Positions 1 through 6,453 are shown, counted from the stretch's first letter. The stretch is DNA of 16,597 bases from JAWVZU01 sp033722075 (GCA_033722075.1 JAWVZU010000051.1:1-16597), one strand, 5' to 3'. Notes: a model not told the origin generated them from the sequence alone. Program-made: numbers and translations.

Positions 1-1250
1 ACGATCACGTCCTCGAAGCCGAAGTCGCGGTAGACCTCGAACAGCAGTTCCTGGAAACGGACCACTTCCTCGGTGATCTGATCCTCGGTACAGAAGATGT
101 GGGCGTCGTCCTGGGTGAAGTTGCGCACCCGCATCAGGCCGTGCAGCGCACCGGACGGTTCGTTTCGATGGCACGAGCCGAACTCGGCCATGCGCAGCGG
201 CAGATCCCGGTAGCTGTGCAGCTGCTTGTTGTAGATCTGCACGTGACACGGACAGTTCATCGGCTTGATCGCGTAGTCGCGGTTCTCCGATGAGGTGGTG
301 AACATGTTGTCGCCGAACTTGTCCCAGTGTCCCGACCGTTCCCACAGGGACCGGTCGACCACCTGGGGCGTCTTGATCTCCTGATAGCCGTTGTCCCGCA
401 GCTTGTCGCGGATGTAATTCTCGACCGCCAGCCAGATGCGATAACCGTGGTCGTGCCAGAAGACCATCCCCGGCGCTTCCTCCTGAAGGTGAAACAGGTC
501 CAGCTGGGTGCCCAGGCGCCGGTGGTCGCGCTTGGAAGCCTCTTCCAGGCGATGCAGGTAGGCCTTGAGCTCCTTCTTGTTGCGCCAGGCCGTGCCATAG
601 ATGCGCTGAAGCATTTCATTGTCCGAATCCCCGCGCCAGTAAGCGCCGGCGACCTTGGTCAGCTTGAACGCCTTGAGGCGATCCGTGTTCGGCACGTGCG
701 GGCCTCGGCACAGGTCGATGAAATCGCCCTGACGATAGAGGGAGATCGGCTCGTCGGACGGAATGCTGGCAATGATTTCCGCCTTGTATTCCTCGCCCAT
801 GTCGCGGAAGAACTCGACCGCCTTGTCGCGATCCATCTCGGTTCGCTTGACGTCGATGGACTCGTTGGCGATGCGCTCCATCTCGGCCTCGATCTTCTCC
901 AGGTCCTCGCTGGAGAAGCCCTCCTCGTAGGAGAAGTCGTAGTAGAACCCGTCATCGATGACCGGGCCGATGGTGACCTGGGCCTCGGGATAGAGACGCT
1001 TCACGGCCTGGGCCAATAGGTGGGCAGTGGAATGGCGGATGATTTCCAGGCCATCTTCGTCCCGATCGGTGACGATGGCCAGGTCCGTGTCCTCGTCGAT
1101 TTCATAGCCGGTATCGACGAGCCTGCCCGATACCCGTCCGGCCAGCGCCGCCTTGGCCAGGCCGGGGCCGATGTCCTGCGCCACCTCGGCGACCGTCACC
1201 GGCTGGTCATATTCGCGTTTGCTGCCGTCGGGAAGCGTAATCTGCACCAT
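1..1250 (-). CDS. thrS: Threonyl-tRNA synthetase, N-terminal 416 residues (gene runs off the left edge)
   Basis: Charges tRNA-Thr with threonine in the cytoplasm. The ATG is at 1250-1248 with a modest AGCAGG Shine-Dalgarno. Visible in order: a TGS domain (about residues 1-62, starting MVQITLPDGS), then the editing domain with the HxxxH motif at H73 and H77 (HSTAHLL) and the LCRGPH cysteine motif near residue 180, then the start of the class II catalytic core with MNCPCH, whose C333 is the usual catalytic zinc ligand, and RNEPSGALHG. The position of the HxxxH pair equals that in E. coli ThrRS, so the start is secure. About 220 C-terminal residues, including the anticodon-binding domain, lie outside. 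In related bacteria infC, rpmI and rplT follow thrS; this cannot be seen here. The gene is preceded by an apparent attenuator. Confidence 0.98.
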   Translation of the reverse strand, partial: MVQITLPDGSKREYDQPVTVAEVAQDIGPGLAKAALAGRVSGRLVDTGYEIDEDTDLAIVTDRDEDGLEIIRHSTAHLLAQAVKRLYPEAQVTIGPVIDDGFYYDFSYEEGFSSEDLEKIEAEMERIANESIDVKRTEMDRDKAVEFFRDMGEEYKAEIIASIPSDEPISLYRQGDFIDLCRGPHVPNTDRLKAFKLTKVAGAYWRGDSDNEMLQRIYGTAWRNKKELKAYLHRLEEASKRDHRRLGTQLDLFHLQEEAPGMVFWHDHGYRIWLAVENYIRDKLRDNGYQEIKTPQVVDRSLWERSGHWDKFGDNMFTTSSENRDYAIKPMNCPCHVQIYNKQLHSYRDLPLRMAEFGSCHRNEPSGALHGLMRVRNFTQDDAHIFCTEDQITEEVVRFQELLFEVYRDFGFEDVI

Positions 1251-1276
1251 GGTCCTGCTCTGAAATTTCTGCCAAC

Positions 1277-1300
1277 AAAAAAGGGCGCCAGCGCGCCCTT
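1277..1300 (-). terminator. Intrinsic terminator in the thrS leader
   Basis: On the minus strand AAGGGCGC (1300-1293) pairs perfectly with GCGCCCTT (1288-1281) around the loop GCTG, followed by six T residues (1282-1277). It lies only 26 nt upstream of the thrS start codon and downstream of a promoter, so it would stop thrS transcription itself. A competing pairing exists: GCGCAGCG at 1321-1314 can pair with CGCT-G-GCGC at 1293-1285 (8 bp with one bulge), which would break the terminator stem. Confidence 0.85.
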
Positions 1301-1328
1301 CGATCGAGGTACTCGCTGCGCGGAGTCG

Positions 1329-1355
1329 CTAGTTTGGCTCGGTAGTTCGCGTCAT
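1329..1355 (-). CDS. Threonine-rich leader peptide of thrS (MTRTTEPN)
   Basis: An 8-codon ORF, ATG at 1355-1353 and TAG at 1331-1329, reads MTRTTEPN; three of the four codons after the start are threonine (ACG, ACT, ACC). It sits about 30 nt before the thrS leader terminator. This is the layout of leader-peptide attenuators such as thrL and pheM. A ribosome stalled at the Thr codons would leave the antiterminator strand at 1321-1314 free; a ribosome reaching the stop codon would cover it. No Shine-Dalgarno is visible, and the best promoter would place the transcript start only 3-4 nt before the ATG, so translation would be nearly leaderless. Function is inferred. Confidence 0.6.
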   Translation of the reverse strand: MTRTTEPN

Positions 1356-1364
1356 AGCTCGTAC

Positions 1365-1392
1365 AGTCTAGCGAATCCGCCCGGTTGTACAA
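1365..1392 (-). promoter_or_regulatory. Putative sigma-70 promoter for the thrS leader
   Basis: TTGTAC (1392-1387) and TAGACT (1370-1365) are separated by 16 nt on the minus strand. Each matches four of six consensus bases. The predicted start is near 1358, just in front of the leader ORF. Confidence 0.5.
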
Positions 1393-1419
1393 GGCTGTCT
1401 GGCCGCTGCCGCGGTTAAC

Positions 1420-1468
1420 AGCGGTCAACAGGAAAGCAGGAAGGACAGGGAAGTATCGCTTCCGCGAT
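1420..1468 (-). repeat. Interspersed repeat A, minus orientation copy
   Basis: Read on the minus strand this is a copy of the element at 6481-6659: a small hairpin (ATCGC, loop, GCGAT), then pyrimidine runs with iterated TTCCTG/TTCCC and the end TTGACCGCT. The hairpin stem is kept while its loop differs (GGAA here, GAAA in the 6.5-kb copies). The rest of 1251-1605 beyond the attenuator and these two repeat copies shows no gene. Confidence 0.7.
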
Positions 1469-1548
1469 GGCTAAAGCGGCAACAGGGAGGCATGCCATAA
1501 GGGGTGCCGTTCAAATTCGTCTCTTCTGATTGCCAGCCGTTTGCAGCA

Positions 1549-1590
1549 CGATCCCTTTTCCTGCTTTTCCTGTTTTCCTGTTCACCGCTT
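1549..1590 (+). repeat. Interspersed repeat A, plus orientation copy (partial)
   Basis: Begins CGATCCCTTTTCCTGC and continues with TTTTCCTG iterations to TTCACCGCTT. It resembles the 3' two thirds of the 85-bp element near 6.5 kb and lies inverted to the copy at 1420-1468, just past the 3' end of the dipeptidase gene. Confidence 0.65.
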
Positions 1591-1605
1591 TTTCAGCCTG
1601 AGCGA

Positions 1606-2796
1606 TCAGTGGTACTTGGCTGCTTCGGCCTCGACCGCCCTCCAGACCCGCATCACGTTGCCACCCAGGATCTTGCGGATGTCCTCCTCCGAGTAGCCGC
1701 GATCCAGCAGGCCGACCACGAGATTGGGATAGGACGAGACGTCCTTGAGGCCGACCGGCAGAGAATCGCCCACGCCATCGTAATCGGAGCCGATGCCTAC
1801 GTGGTCCACACCCACGAGCTTGACCACGTGGTCGATGTGATCCAGCACATCGCTGAGTTCCGCATAGGGATACGGGTTTTCCTCGCGATAAGCCTTGGCG
1901 AAGGCCTCCAATTCCGGGTTGCCGTCCTCCAGGCCGTGCTCCTCTTCGAAGGCATCGCGCGCGTCCCAATACGTCTGGCTGTACTCGTTGGCGGTCCTGG
2001 TGAGGAAAGCGGAACCGAAATTGATGGCGATCACGCCGCCGTTTTTCGCAAGCTTGCTGATGAGCTCGTCGCTCATGTTGCGCTCGAAATCCGGTGTGAA
2101 ATGGCGCGCCGATGAGTGTGTGGCGAGGACCGGTGCAGTGCTGATCTCGATGACGTCTTCGAATGCCGCATCGGACAGGTGCGATACGTCCACGATCATG
2201 CCGAGGCGATTCATCTGGGTGACCACGGCCTTGCCGAAGGGGCTCAAGCCATTCCAGATCCGCGTATCGTCGTAGGACGAATCGGAAATGTGGTTGGACT
2301 TGGAGTGAGCGAGCGTTATGTAACGGATGCCGCGCTCATGGAAGTGCCTCAGTTTGCTCAGGTCCCCCTCGATCGGCGAGCCGTTCTCCATGCCCATGGC
2401 CAGGGCGATTTTTCCGTCGCCCACGATGCGTGTCACGTCCTCGGTGGAAACGGCCACGGCGAAGTCCTTCGGTGCTCGTGCCACCAGCGCCTCGACGTGG
2501 TCGATGAGCTGGTTGGCCAACTGATAGGCACCGCCCTCGGTTTCCTTCGATGCGGGGACATAGATGGACATGAACGGCAGGTCCAGGCCGCCGGCCCGGG
2601 CGCGCGGCAGGTCGAAGTCACCACCTTCCGTAGACCGGGTCACATCAACCCATGCCTCGGTGACGCGGTAGGGCACGTCGATGTGCGTGTCGGCGATGAG
2701 CGCTTCGTGAGCGATGTTTCGGGCACGCTCCAGGTCAGCTGCAGATGCCGATACGGCGGCGAGAACCAGCGTGATGAAGGTGGCAATTCGATACAT
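1606..2796 (-). CDS. Secreted membrane dipeptidase, peptidase family M19
   Basis: A zinc dipeptidase of the renal dipeptidase family, which cleaves dipeptides in the periplasm or at the cell surface. The 396-residue protein starts with a signal peptide (about residues 1-20, ending SASAA). Expected metal ligands are present: H38 and D40 (IADTHIDVP), bridging E137 (GMENGS), H206 (VDVSHLSD) and H227 (LATHSSARH); the catalytic-site aspartate D338 lies in GIGSDYDGV. H206 and H227 are 21 residues apart as in human renal dipeptidase, but an insertion of about 40 residues lies between H227 and D338. The reading frame stays open upstream to 3153, but the ATG at 2796 has a GGAG Shine-Dalgarno and begins the signal peptide. 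It is a single gene, with repeats beyond its 3' end. The substrate is unknown. Confidence 0.93.
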   Translation of the reverse strand: MYRIATFITLVLAAVSASAADLERARNIAHEALIADTHIDVPYRVTEAWVDVTRSTEGGDFDLPRARAGGLDLPFMSIYVPASKETEGGAYQLANQLIDHVEALVARAPKDFAVAVSTEDVTRIVGDGKIALAMGMENGSPIEGDLSKLRHFHERGIRYITLAHSKSNHISDSSYDDTRIWNGLSPFGKAVVTQMNRLGMIVDVSHLSDAAFEDVIEISTAPVLATHSSARHFTPDFERNMSDELISKLAKNGGVIAINFGSAFLTRTANEYSQTYWDARDAFEEEHGLEDGNPELEAFAKAYREENPYPYAELSDVLDHIDHVVKLVGVDHVGIGSDYDGVGDSLPVGLKDVSSYPNLVVGLLDRGYSEEDIRKILGGNVMRVWRAVEAEAAKYH

Positions 2797-2921
2797 GGTG
2801 ACTCCGTGAAAAGATGACCACGAGGCGGCGAACGATACCAGATCGGGCAGTCTCGCGCCGCCAGCGCTTCGAGCATGCGTACGGGAGGTGAAGAAATCGT
2901 GCTTTCTTCGCCCCGGACGGC

Positions 2922-2949
2922 CTTGAAAAATTGCTCGACATACCCATCT
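2922..2949 (+). promoter_or_regulatory. Sigma-32 heat-shock promoter of hsp20
   Basis: CTTGAAA (2922-2928) and CCCATCT (2943-2949) are separated by 14 nt. Both match the E. coli RpoH consensus (CTTGAAA, CCCATnT) fully. The predicted start near 2957 gives a 5' UTR of about 115 nt for the Hsp20 gene. Confidence 0.88.
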
Positions 2950-2956
2950 TTCTGAC

Positions 2957-3074
2957 TGCGGTCGCCTCGAGCAGGGGCCGCACGGAGAAACCGGTTGAGC
3001 CGGTTTCAAAATCAGGCCCGATCTGATGATGGGCCGCCTAAAACACATTGCTTCAACTGGAGGATAGTGTAATG
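2957..3074 (+). promoter_or_regulatory. ROSE-type RNA thermometer in the hsp20 5' UTR
   Basis: Four hairpins follow one another. I: TGCGG 2957-2961 with CCGCA 2978-2982. II: GAAACCGG 2987-2994 with CCGGTTTC 3000-3007. III: GGCCC 3015-3019 with GGGCC 3031-3035, plus ATC/GAT inside. IV holds the Shine-Dalgarno: ACACATTGCTTC (3043-3054) pairs with GGAGGATAGTGT (3059-3070) around AACT, with G3050 and A3066 bulged. In hairpin IV the TTGCT segment faces AGGA of the Shine-Dalgarno with an unpaired G, the hallmark of ROSE elements. These sit in front of ibpA-type genes and melt on heating. Folding was done by eye. Confidence 0.78.
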
Positions 3075-3539
3075 ACCACTTTCGACCTTTCACCCCTGTT
3101 TCGTACCAGTGTTGGCTTCGAGCGTCTGGCCAACATGTTGAACAATCCGTCACAGGCCGAGTCCGGCGGTTTTCCGCCCTACAACATCGAAGTCGTGGGC
3201 GAGGACAAGTACCGGATCACCATGGCCGTGGCTGGCTTCAGCCAGGACGACCTGGACATCACTTCCGAGCAGAACAAGCTCACCGTGACCGGCAACAAGA
3301 CCGATCGCAAGGATGAGCGCGAGTATCTGTATCGCGGAATCGCCGAGCGCTCCTTCGAGCGTCGCTTCCAGCTGGCCGATCATGTGCGCGTGACCGGCGC
3401 CAAGCTGGAGAACGGTCTGCTCCACATCGAGCTGTTCCGCGAAGTGCCGGAGGCGATGAAGCCGCAGACGATCGAGATCACCGGCGGGAAGCCCTCGAAG
3501 CTGATCGAAGGCGAAAAAGAGGCTCAGGAAGCCGCCTGA
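3072..3539 (+). CDS. ibpA: Small heat-shock protein, Hsp20 / IbpA family
   Basis: An ATP-independent holdase that binds unfolding proteins in the cytoplasm and hands them to DnaK/ClpB. It has 155 residues and the IbpA-type N-terminus MTTFDLSPLFR. The alpha-crystallin domain spans about residues 36-140, with the conserved segments AGFSQDDLDI, RSFERRFQL and LENGLLHIEL; the C-terminal tail holds an IxI motif (IEI in QTIEITGG) used in oligomer assembly. An upstream TTG at 3048 is in frame, but it falls inside the thermometer hairpin, whereas the ATG at 3072 has GGAGGA 7 nt before it. Transcription from a sigma-32 promoter, translation control by a ROSE element and a strong terminator make it a self-contained heat-shock unit. 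Confidence 0.95.
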   Translation: MTTFDLSPLFRTSVGFERLANMLNNPSQAESGGFPPYNIEVVGEDKYRITMAVAGFSQDDLDITSEQNKLTVTGNKTDRKDEREYLYRGIAERSFERRFQLADHVRVTGAKLENGLLHIELFREVPEAMKPQTIEITGGKPSKLIEGEKEAQEAA

Positions 3540-3562
3540 TCCGGATCTCATCTCCCACCCTG

Positions 3563-3591
3563 AAACGGGCGCTTTCGGGCGCCCGTTTTTT
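3563..3591 (+). terminator. Intrinsic terminator of hsp20
   Basis: AAACGGGCGC (3563-3572) pairs with GCGCCCGTTT (3579-3588) around TTTCGG, followed by a T run to 3591. It begins 24 nt after the hsp20 stop codon. Confidence 0.92.
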
Positions 3592-3647
3592 ATGGGAGCA
3601 CCGAACCTGAGCTACAATCGAAACGAGTAGCCGGAGAGCTTAAAACT

Positions 3648-3923
3648 GTGGAACACAATACGCCCCACCATGTCCGGGAACTGGTCCAGCAGCTGAAGTC
3701 GGAACTCGAGCAGGCCGACGTCGCGGATCCCGAAAAGCGCGAACGTCTCGAGCGGCTGGTCGAGAACATCGACGGTCGCCTCGAAGGCCACCTGGAAGAA
3801 GATCACCAGCAGGAACTGGTGGACGAACTGCGCGAGGAAGCGGTGGAGTTCGAGGTGGAACATCCGGAAATCGCCGGGGCAATCCGCAGCTTGCTCAACT
3901 TCCTGAGTTCGATCGGCATCTGA
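3648..3923 (+). CDS. DUF4404 family protein
   Basis: A 91-residue acidic, soluble, mostly helical protein with a GTG start. GGAGAG lies about 9 nt upstream, and a TACAAT -10-like hexamer sits at 3613-3618. The N-terminal half is heptad-rich (VRELVQQLKSELEQ, RERLERLVENIDGRLE), suggesting a short coiled coil. The C-terminal half (VEFEVEHPEIAGAIRSLLN) is the typical DUF4404 ending, recognised by recall of the family pattern. There is no signal peptide or membrane segment. The hsp20 terminator separates it from the upstream gene, so it is probably its own unit. The function of the family is not known to me. Confidence 0.85.
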   Translation: MEHNTPHHVRELVQQLKSELEQADVADPEKRERLERLVENIDGRLEGHLEEDHQQELVDELREEAVEFEVEHPEIAGAIRSLLNFLSSIGI

Positions 3924-3933
3924 GCCTTTCTTG

Positions 3934-3972
3934 CCCCTCACCCTAACCCCTCTCCCCTCGAGGGGCGAGGGG
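3934..3972 (+). repeat. C-rich palindromic repeat B (copy 1)
   Basis: A CCCCTCACCCTAACCCCTC segment followed by a CCCCTCGAGGGG core and more G-rich sequence. It is one of the very common intergenic repeats that translate as LTPNPSP-type peptides. It faces an inverted copy at 4107-4147; the two flank the convergent ends of the DUF4404 and comB-like genes. Confidence 0.75.
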
Positions 3973-4097
3973 CTATCCCAATCGCCTCCGGCCTGCAGCG
4001 GTGTGGTCAACCTCCGCTTTGCCCCATTGCCTGCCAACTTGCACTGAGCAGGTTTTTCTTTCCTCTCCGCCCATTTGCGATCCGCGCACCGCTCTCC

Positions 4098-4886
4098 TTA
4101 CTGATTCCCCTCTCCGCCCCGGGGAGAGGGGTTAGGGGTGAGGTGGGTAGAGGACGGAACCGCGACCAACCTTGGCAGCGGCCCGGACTGCGCCTCGAGC
4201 GTGAAGTCCACCCAGTCGATGCGGCACGCCCATTCCAGGTCTTCCGCGGGAAACTCCGGTCTGGCGGGGTCGCTGAACTTTCGCGCGTGCGCCGCGTTAC
4301 GAACCCGAGACGCGGCCTCGGCGAAATTCGCCTCGCCGCCATCGATCATCGTCTCGATCAGGTCGGCACACGCTTCGTCTTCGTCCGCCGGGGCTCCCGG
4401 GCGCTCGCCGGTAATCACAAAGGAGCATGCCCCGCCGGACTCGTTGATTCGTCTTGCCGTTGCGGTTGCGTTGGCCAGCGCAGCACAGAGAACGAGATCA
4501 GCCGCCTGGGCTCGAACAACGCCTTGAGTCCCCGAACTCGTGCGCATGATCAGTTCCCGGCCTTCCAGCGAGGCTTTGGACAACTGGCCCGGCGAATTGG
4601 AATAGTCGAAGCCCGGGACCGGCAGCGCATCGACTTCACCGACGGTCAAGGCGCCCGACCGTTGCCCTTGCAGTTCCCGGGCCCGATCGACGGTATCCAC
4701 CAGGGCGATCGAGGCCGCGCCGCGGGCGAAGGCGACACATGCCGTGGTATAGGCCCGAAGAACGTCGACCACCACGACCAACCCCTTTGCCGAGGCGCAG
4801 GTTTCCAGCGTATGGCGGCGGCGTCTCACGACGCGCGTTCCGGGCATCGGGCGGTGACCAGGCCAGAAGTCACACTTACGATGCAA
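4098..4886 (-). CDS. 2-phosphosulfolactate phosphatase family protein (ComB-like)
   Basis: ComB hydrolyses 2-phosphosulfolactate to sulfolactate plus phosphate, a step of coenzyme M synthesis in methanogens; the family is also found in many bacteria where its role is unclear. Family blocks seen: VVVVDVLRAYTTACVAFARG (about residues 37-56), GEVDALPVPGFDYSNSP (83-99), MRTSSGTQG (114-122), LANATATARRI (138-148), DEDEACADLIE (168-178) and AHARKFSDP (199-207). The N-terminus is unsettled: the longest frame begins at a TTG with poor ribosome binding, and the basic stretch RVVRRRRH is odd; an internal ATG (M14) is an alternative. The last 15 residues (from about 248) are encoded by intergenic repeat B, so the C-terminus has been extended into repeat DNA. 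It diverges from the DnaA-box region. Confidence 0.85.
   Translation of the reverse strand: MHRKCDFWPGHRPMPGTRVVRRRRHTLETCASAKGLVVVVDVLRAYTTACVAFARGAASIALVDTVDRARELQGQRSGALTVGEVDALPVPGFDYSNSPGQLSKASLEGRELIMRTSSGTQGVVRAQAADLVLCAALANATATARRINESGGACSFVITGERPGAPADEDEACADLIETMIDGGEANFAEAASRVRNAAHARKFSDPARPEFPAEDLEWACRIDWVDFTLEAQSGPLPRLVAVPSSTHLTPNPSPRGGEGNQ
4107..4147 (-). repeat. C-rich palindromic repeat B (copy 2, inverted, partly coding)
   Basis: Reverse complement of the element at 3934-3972, with the core CCCCTCTCCGCCCCGGGGAG. It overlaps the final codons of the comB-like gene and supplies the peptide tail THLTPNPSPRGGEG. The sequence between the two copies (3973-4106) holds no other recognisable feature. 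Confidence 0.8.
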
Positions 4887-4945
4887 ACCTCATGAAGCAC
4901 TTCGGTTATCGCCGCAAGTCATTGGGTGATTTTGCTTTTCCACCG

Positions 4946-4968
4946 TTTTCCACAGAATCTGTGGATAA
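4946..4968. promoter_or_regulatory. Inverted pair of DnaA boxes
   Basis: TTTTCCACA (plus, 4946-4954) and TGTGGATAA (TTATCCACA on minus, 4960-4968) face each other across 5 nt and form a near-perfect palindrome. Weaker boxes flank the pair on both sides: TTTTCCACC at 4936-4944 and TGTGTAGAA at 4972-4980. Confidence 0.75.
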
Positions 4969-5150
4969 GTCTGTGTAGAAACCGGCCGGGGGAATGGTCA
5001 AACGGCCTGATCTCGTCAGATTCTACAGTTTGATTAAAATTTGAACAAGGCGATTTTTAATAGTAAAATCAATATGTTACGTTGCTCTTCGGAGATGAAA
5101 GCGCGTGAGTGTTGCAGAAATTTGAAGGTCGCATGACACTGGATGCGCGA

Positions 5151-5159
5151 TGTGTATAA
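5151..5159 (-). promoter_or_regulatory. DnaA box TTATACACA
   Basis: TGTGTATAA on plus is TTATACACA on minus, a full match to TTATNCACA and the same sequence as a strong box in E. coli oriC. Confidence 0.65.
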
Positions 5160-5310
5160 CACCTCCGGCCACCGCAATTGTCAGCTCGGCGGGCCGACCG
5201 CGATTCCGACGAGAATCCGGATCGGCGATAAATCGGGGACTGAATCCCGGATCACGCCGCGTTCGGCCAGCAAGTGGCTCATTTTCGGGACATAAAAACC
5301 CTGCAAGGGT

Positions 5311-5319
5311 TGTGGATAA
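5311..5319 (-). promoter_or_regulatory. DnaA box TTATCCACA
   Basis: TGTGGATAA on plus is a full consensus box on minus. A degenerate AGTGGATAG follows 3 nt later. Confidence 0.7.
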
Positions 5320-5415
5320 CTCAGTGGATAGCTTTCGTGGCGAAACCTCTCGACGGAACGACCGTCGAAGCCGGCATCACGAGGCCGATTATTAGACAAC
5401 CACGAAATAAAGAAA

Positions 5416-5428
5416 AATCAAAGGATTA
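5416..5428 (+). promoter_or_regulatory. IHF-binding consensus
   Basis: AATCAA, four bases, then TTA fits WATCAANNNNTTR fully and is embedded in an A-rich tract. IHF bending sites of this kind occur in oriC, datA and DARS2. Confidence 0.5.
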
Positions 5429-5507
5429 TGTGGCAATTCTTGATTGACTCGACAAAAGATTACGCAAATACTTAGCTTGTGACAGATTTGTGAGGACTGT
5501 GGACTAC

Positions 5508-5535
5508 TTGCACAAGCGGTCAAGCCGAATACCAT
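5508..5535 (+). promoter_or_regulatory. Putative promoter giving a leaderless transcript
   Basis: TTGCAC (5508-5513) and TACCAT (5530-5535) are 16 nt apart, each with four of six consensus bases. The expected start is about 5541-5543, which coincides with the ATG at 5542. This agrees with the absence of a Shine-Dalgarno before that gene. Confidence 0.35.
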
Positions 5536-5541
5536 TACACC

Positions 5542-6450
5542 ATGCGCTATGACGTCGTCTTCAGAGGCAAGCTCGCATCGGGATTTTCCGAGGATGTCGT
5601 CCGTAACAACATCGCAAAGCTCTTCAAAATCTCCCCGGAGAAGGCCGGTGCGCTGTTTCGAGGTTCCCGAGTCGTTCTTAAACGGAACCTCGACAAAGAG
5701 AAGGCGGACAAGTATCGGGAGGTATTGCGCAAGGCCGGCGCCATCGTCGCGGTAGTAAAACAGCGGGATATCGCACCCACTCCTGAGCCTCCGAAGCCGA
5801 AACCGGAACCGGCGTCGGCACCGAGCGCCAACCGCGCAAGCTTCCAGATCGACGAACCGACCGAAGAGAAGCCCGCCGAGAAGGCCGATTCCGGGCGCGC
5901 CAGTTTCCAGATCGACGAAAGTGATACCGAATCCGGCGACGAGGGCACGGAGGATGACGGTGATTCGGATGCTCTCGAAATGGCGCCTGCCGCGCAGAAG
6001 TCTGAACCAGGCGAGGAGACCCCATCCGAAGAAGCGACAGACGAGATTGGAGACACAGGGATTGCCGAACCGGGTGCTCAGATCGTCAAGCCGGAAAAAG
6101 TCCCGGAGCCGGAGATCGACGTCAGCGCCCTGACGATGTCGGAGGTCGGCGTAACCGTCGACGAATCACCCAGGCCACCACCGAAAGAGATCGATACCAG
6201 TCACCTGGAGTCGTCCGAGATCGAGGGCAACCTGGACTCGAGCGAACGGCCGCCGCCGCCCGATATCGATGTCTCGGACCTGGACATGGCCGAACCCGAT
6301 GCGATCGTCGACGAATCGCCTCGCCCACCCCCGAAGGAAATCGATACCAGCGGCCTCAGCGCCACGGAAATCGAGGAACCACTGGACGCCAAGCCCAAGG
6401 CTGAAGAACCGAAGTTCGATCTCAGCAACCTCAAGATCGTCGACGACTGA
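5542..6450 (+). CDS. Acidic protein with conserved N-terminal domain and 25-residue tandem repeats
   Basis: No function recognised. The 302-residue protein has a compact, basic N-terminal domain of about 74 residues (MRYDVVFRGK..., KLFKISPEKAGALF, GAIVAVVKQ) that looks like an alpha/beta fold. A Pro/Glu-rich low-complexity linker follows, with RASFQIDE at 98-105 and again at 119-126. From residue 192 to the end come four and a half repeats of 25 residues starting at I192, I217, I242, I267 and F292, with the core [IF]D[VTL]S.L and the end DESPRPPPKE. There is no signal peptide or membrane segment, so it is probably cytoplasmic. The repeats are probably disordered binding motifs. It is alone on its strand, beside the DnaA-box region, and has no clear Shine-Dalgarno. 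Confidence 0.8.
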   Translation: MRYDVVFRGKLASGFSEDVVRNNIAKLFKISPEKAGALFRGSRVVLKRNLDKEKADKYREVLRKAGAIVAVVKQRDIAPTPEPPKPKPEPASAPSANRASFQIDEPTEEKPAEKADSGRASFQIDESDTESGDEGTEDDGDSDALEMAPAAQKSEPGEETPSEEATDEIGDTGIAEPGAQIVKPEKVPEPEIDVSALTMSEVGVTVDESPRPPPKEIDTSHLESSEIEGNLDSSERPPPPDIDVSDLDMAEPDAIVDESPRPPPKEIDTSGLSATEIEEPLDAKPKAEEPKFDLSNLKIVDD

Positions 6451-6453
6451 TTC

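Larger units (their letters stand above)
4936..5480. other. DnaA-box cluster with AT-rich tracts and an IHF site (oriC-like or DnaA-titration locus)
   Basis: The 655-bp divergent spacer (4887-5541) codes for nothing convincing. It contains four boxes fitting TTWTNCACA: TTTTCCACA at 4946-4954 (plus), and TTATCCACA at 4960-4968, TTATACACA at 5151-5159 and TTATCCACA at 5311-5319 (all minus). One-mismatch boxes lie at 4936-4944 and 4972-4980. Chance expectation for such matches in this length is well below one. AT-rich tracts lie at about 5020-5075 and 5390-5475, the second with a full IHF consensus. This mix is known from oriC, and from datA and DARS, which titrate or recharge DnaA. No dnaA, gidA, rpmH or parAB is nearby, so an origin is possible but unproven. 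Confidence 0.55.

Noticed and set aside
257..1019. Open frames on both strands inside thrS
   Set aside because: They overlap the fully recognisable ThrRS frame; their translations are Arg/Ser-rich and resemble no family.
2797..3153. Upstream extension of the M19 dipeptidase frame to 3153
   Set aside because: It would run antisense through the sigma-32 promoter and thermometer and would bury the signal peptide; the ATG at 2796 has a good Shine-Dalgarno.
3934..4147. CRISPR-like array from the C-rich repeats
   Set aside because: Copies are dispersed and inverted, with no regular spacers and no cas genes.
5477..5519. Iterated TTGTGA and TGTGGACTA motifs as further DnaA boxes or iterons
   Set aside because: They carry two or more mismatches to the DnaA box and lack a regular period.
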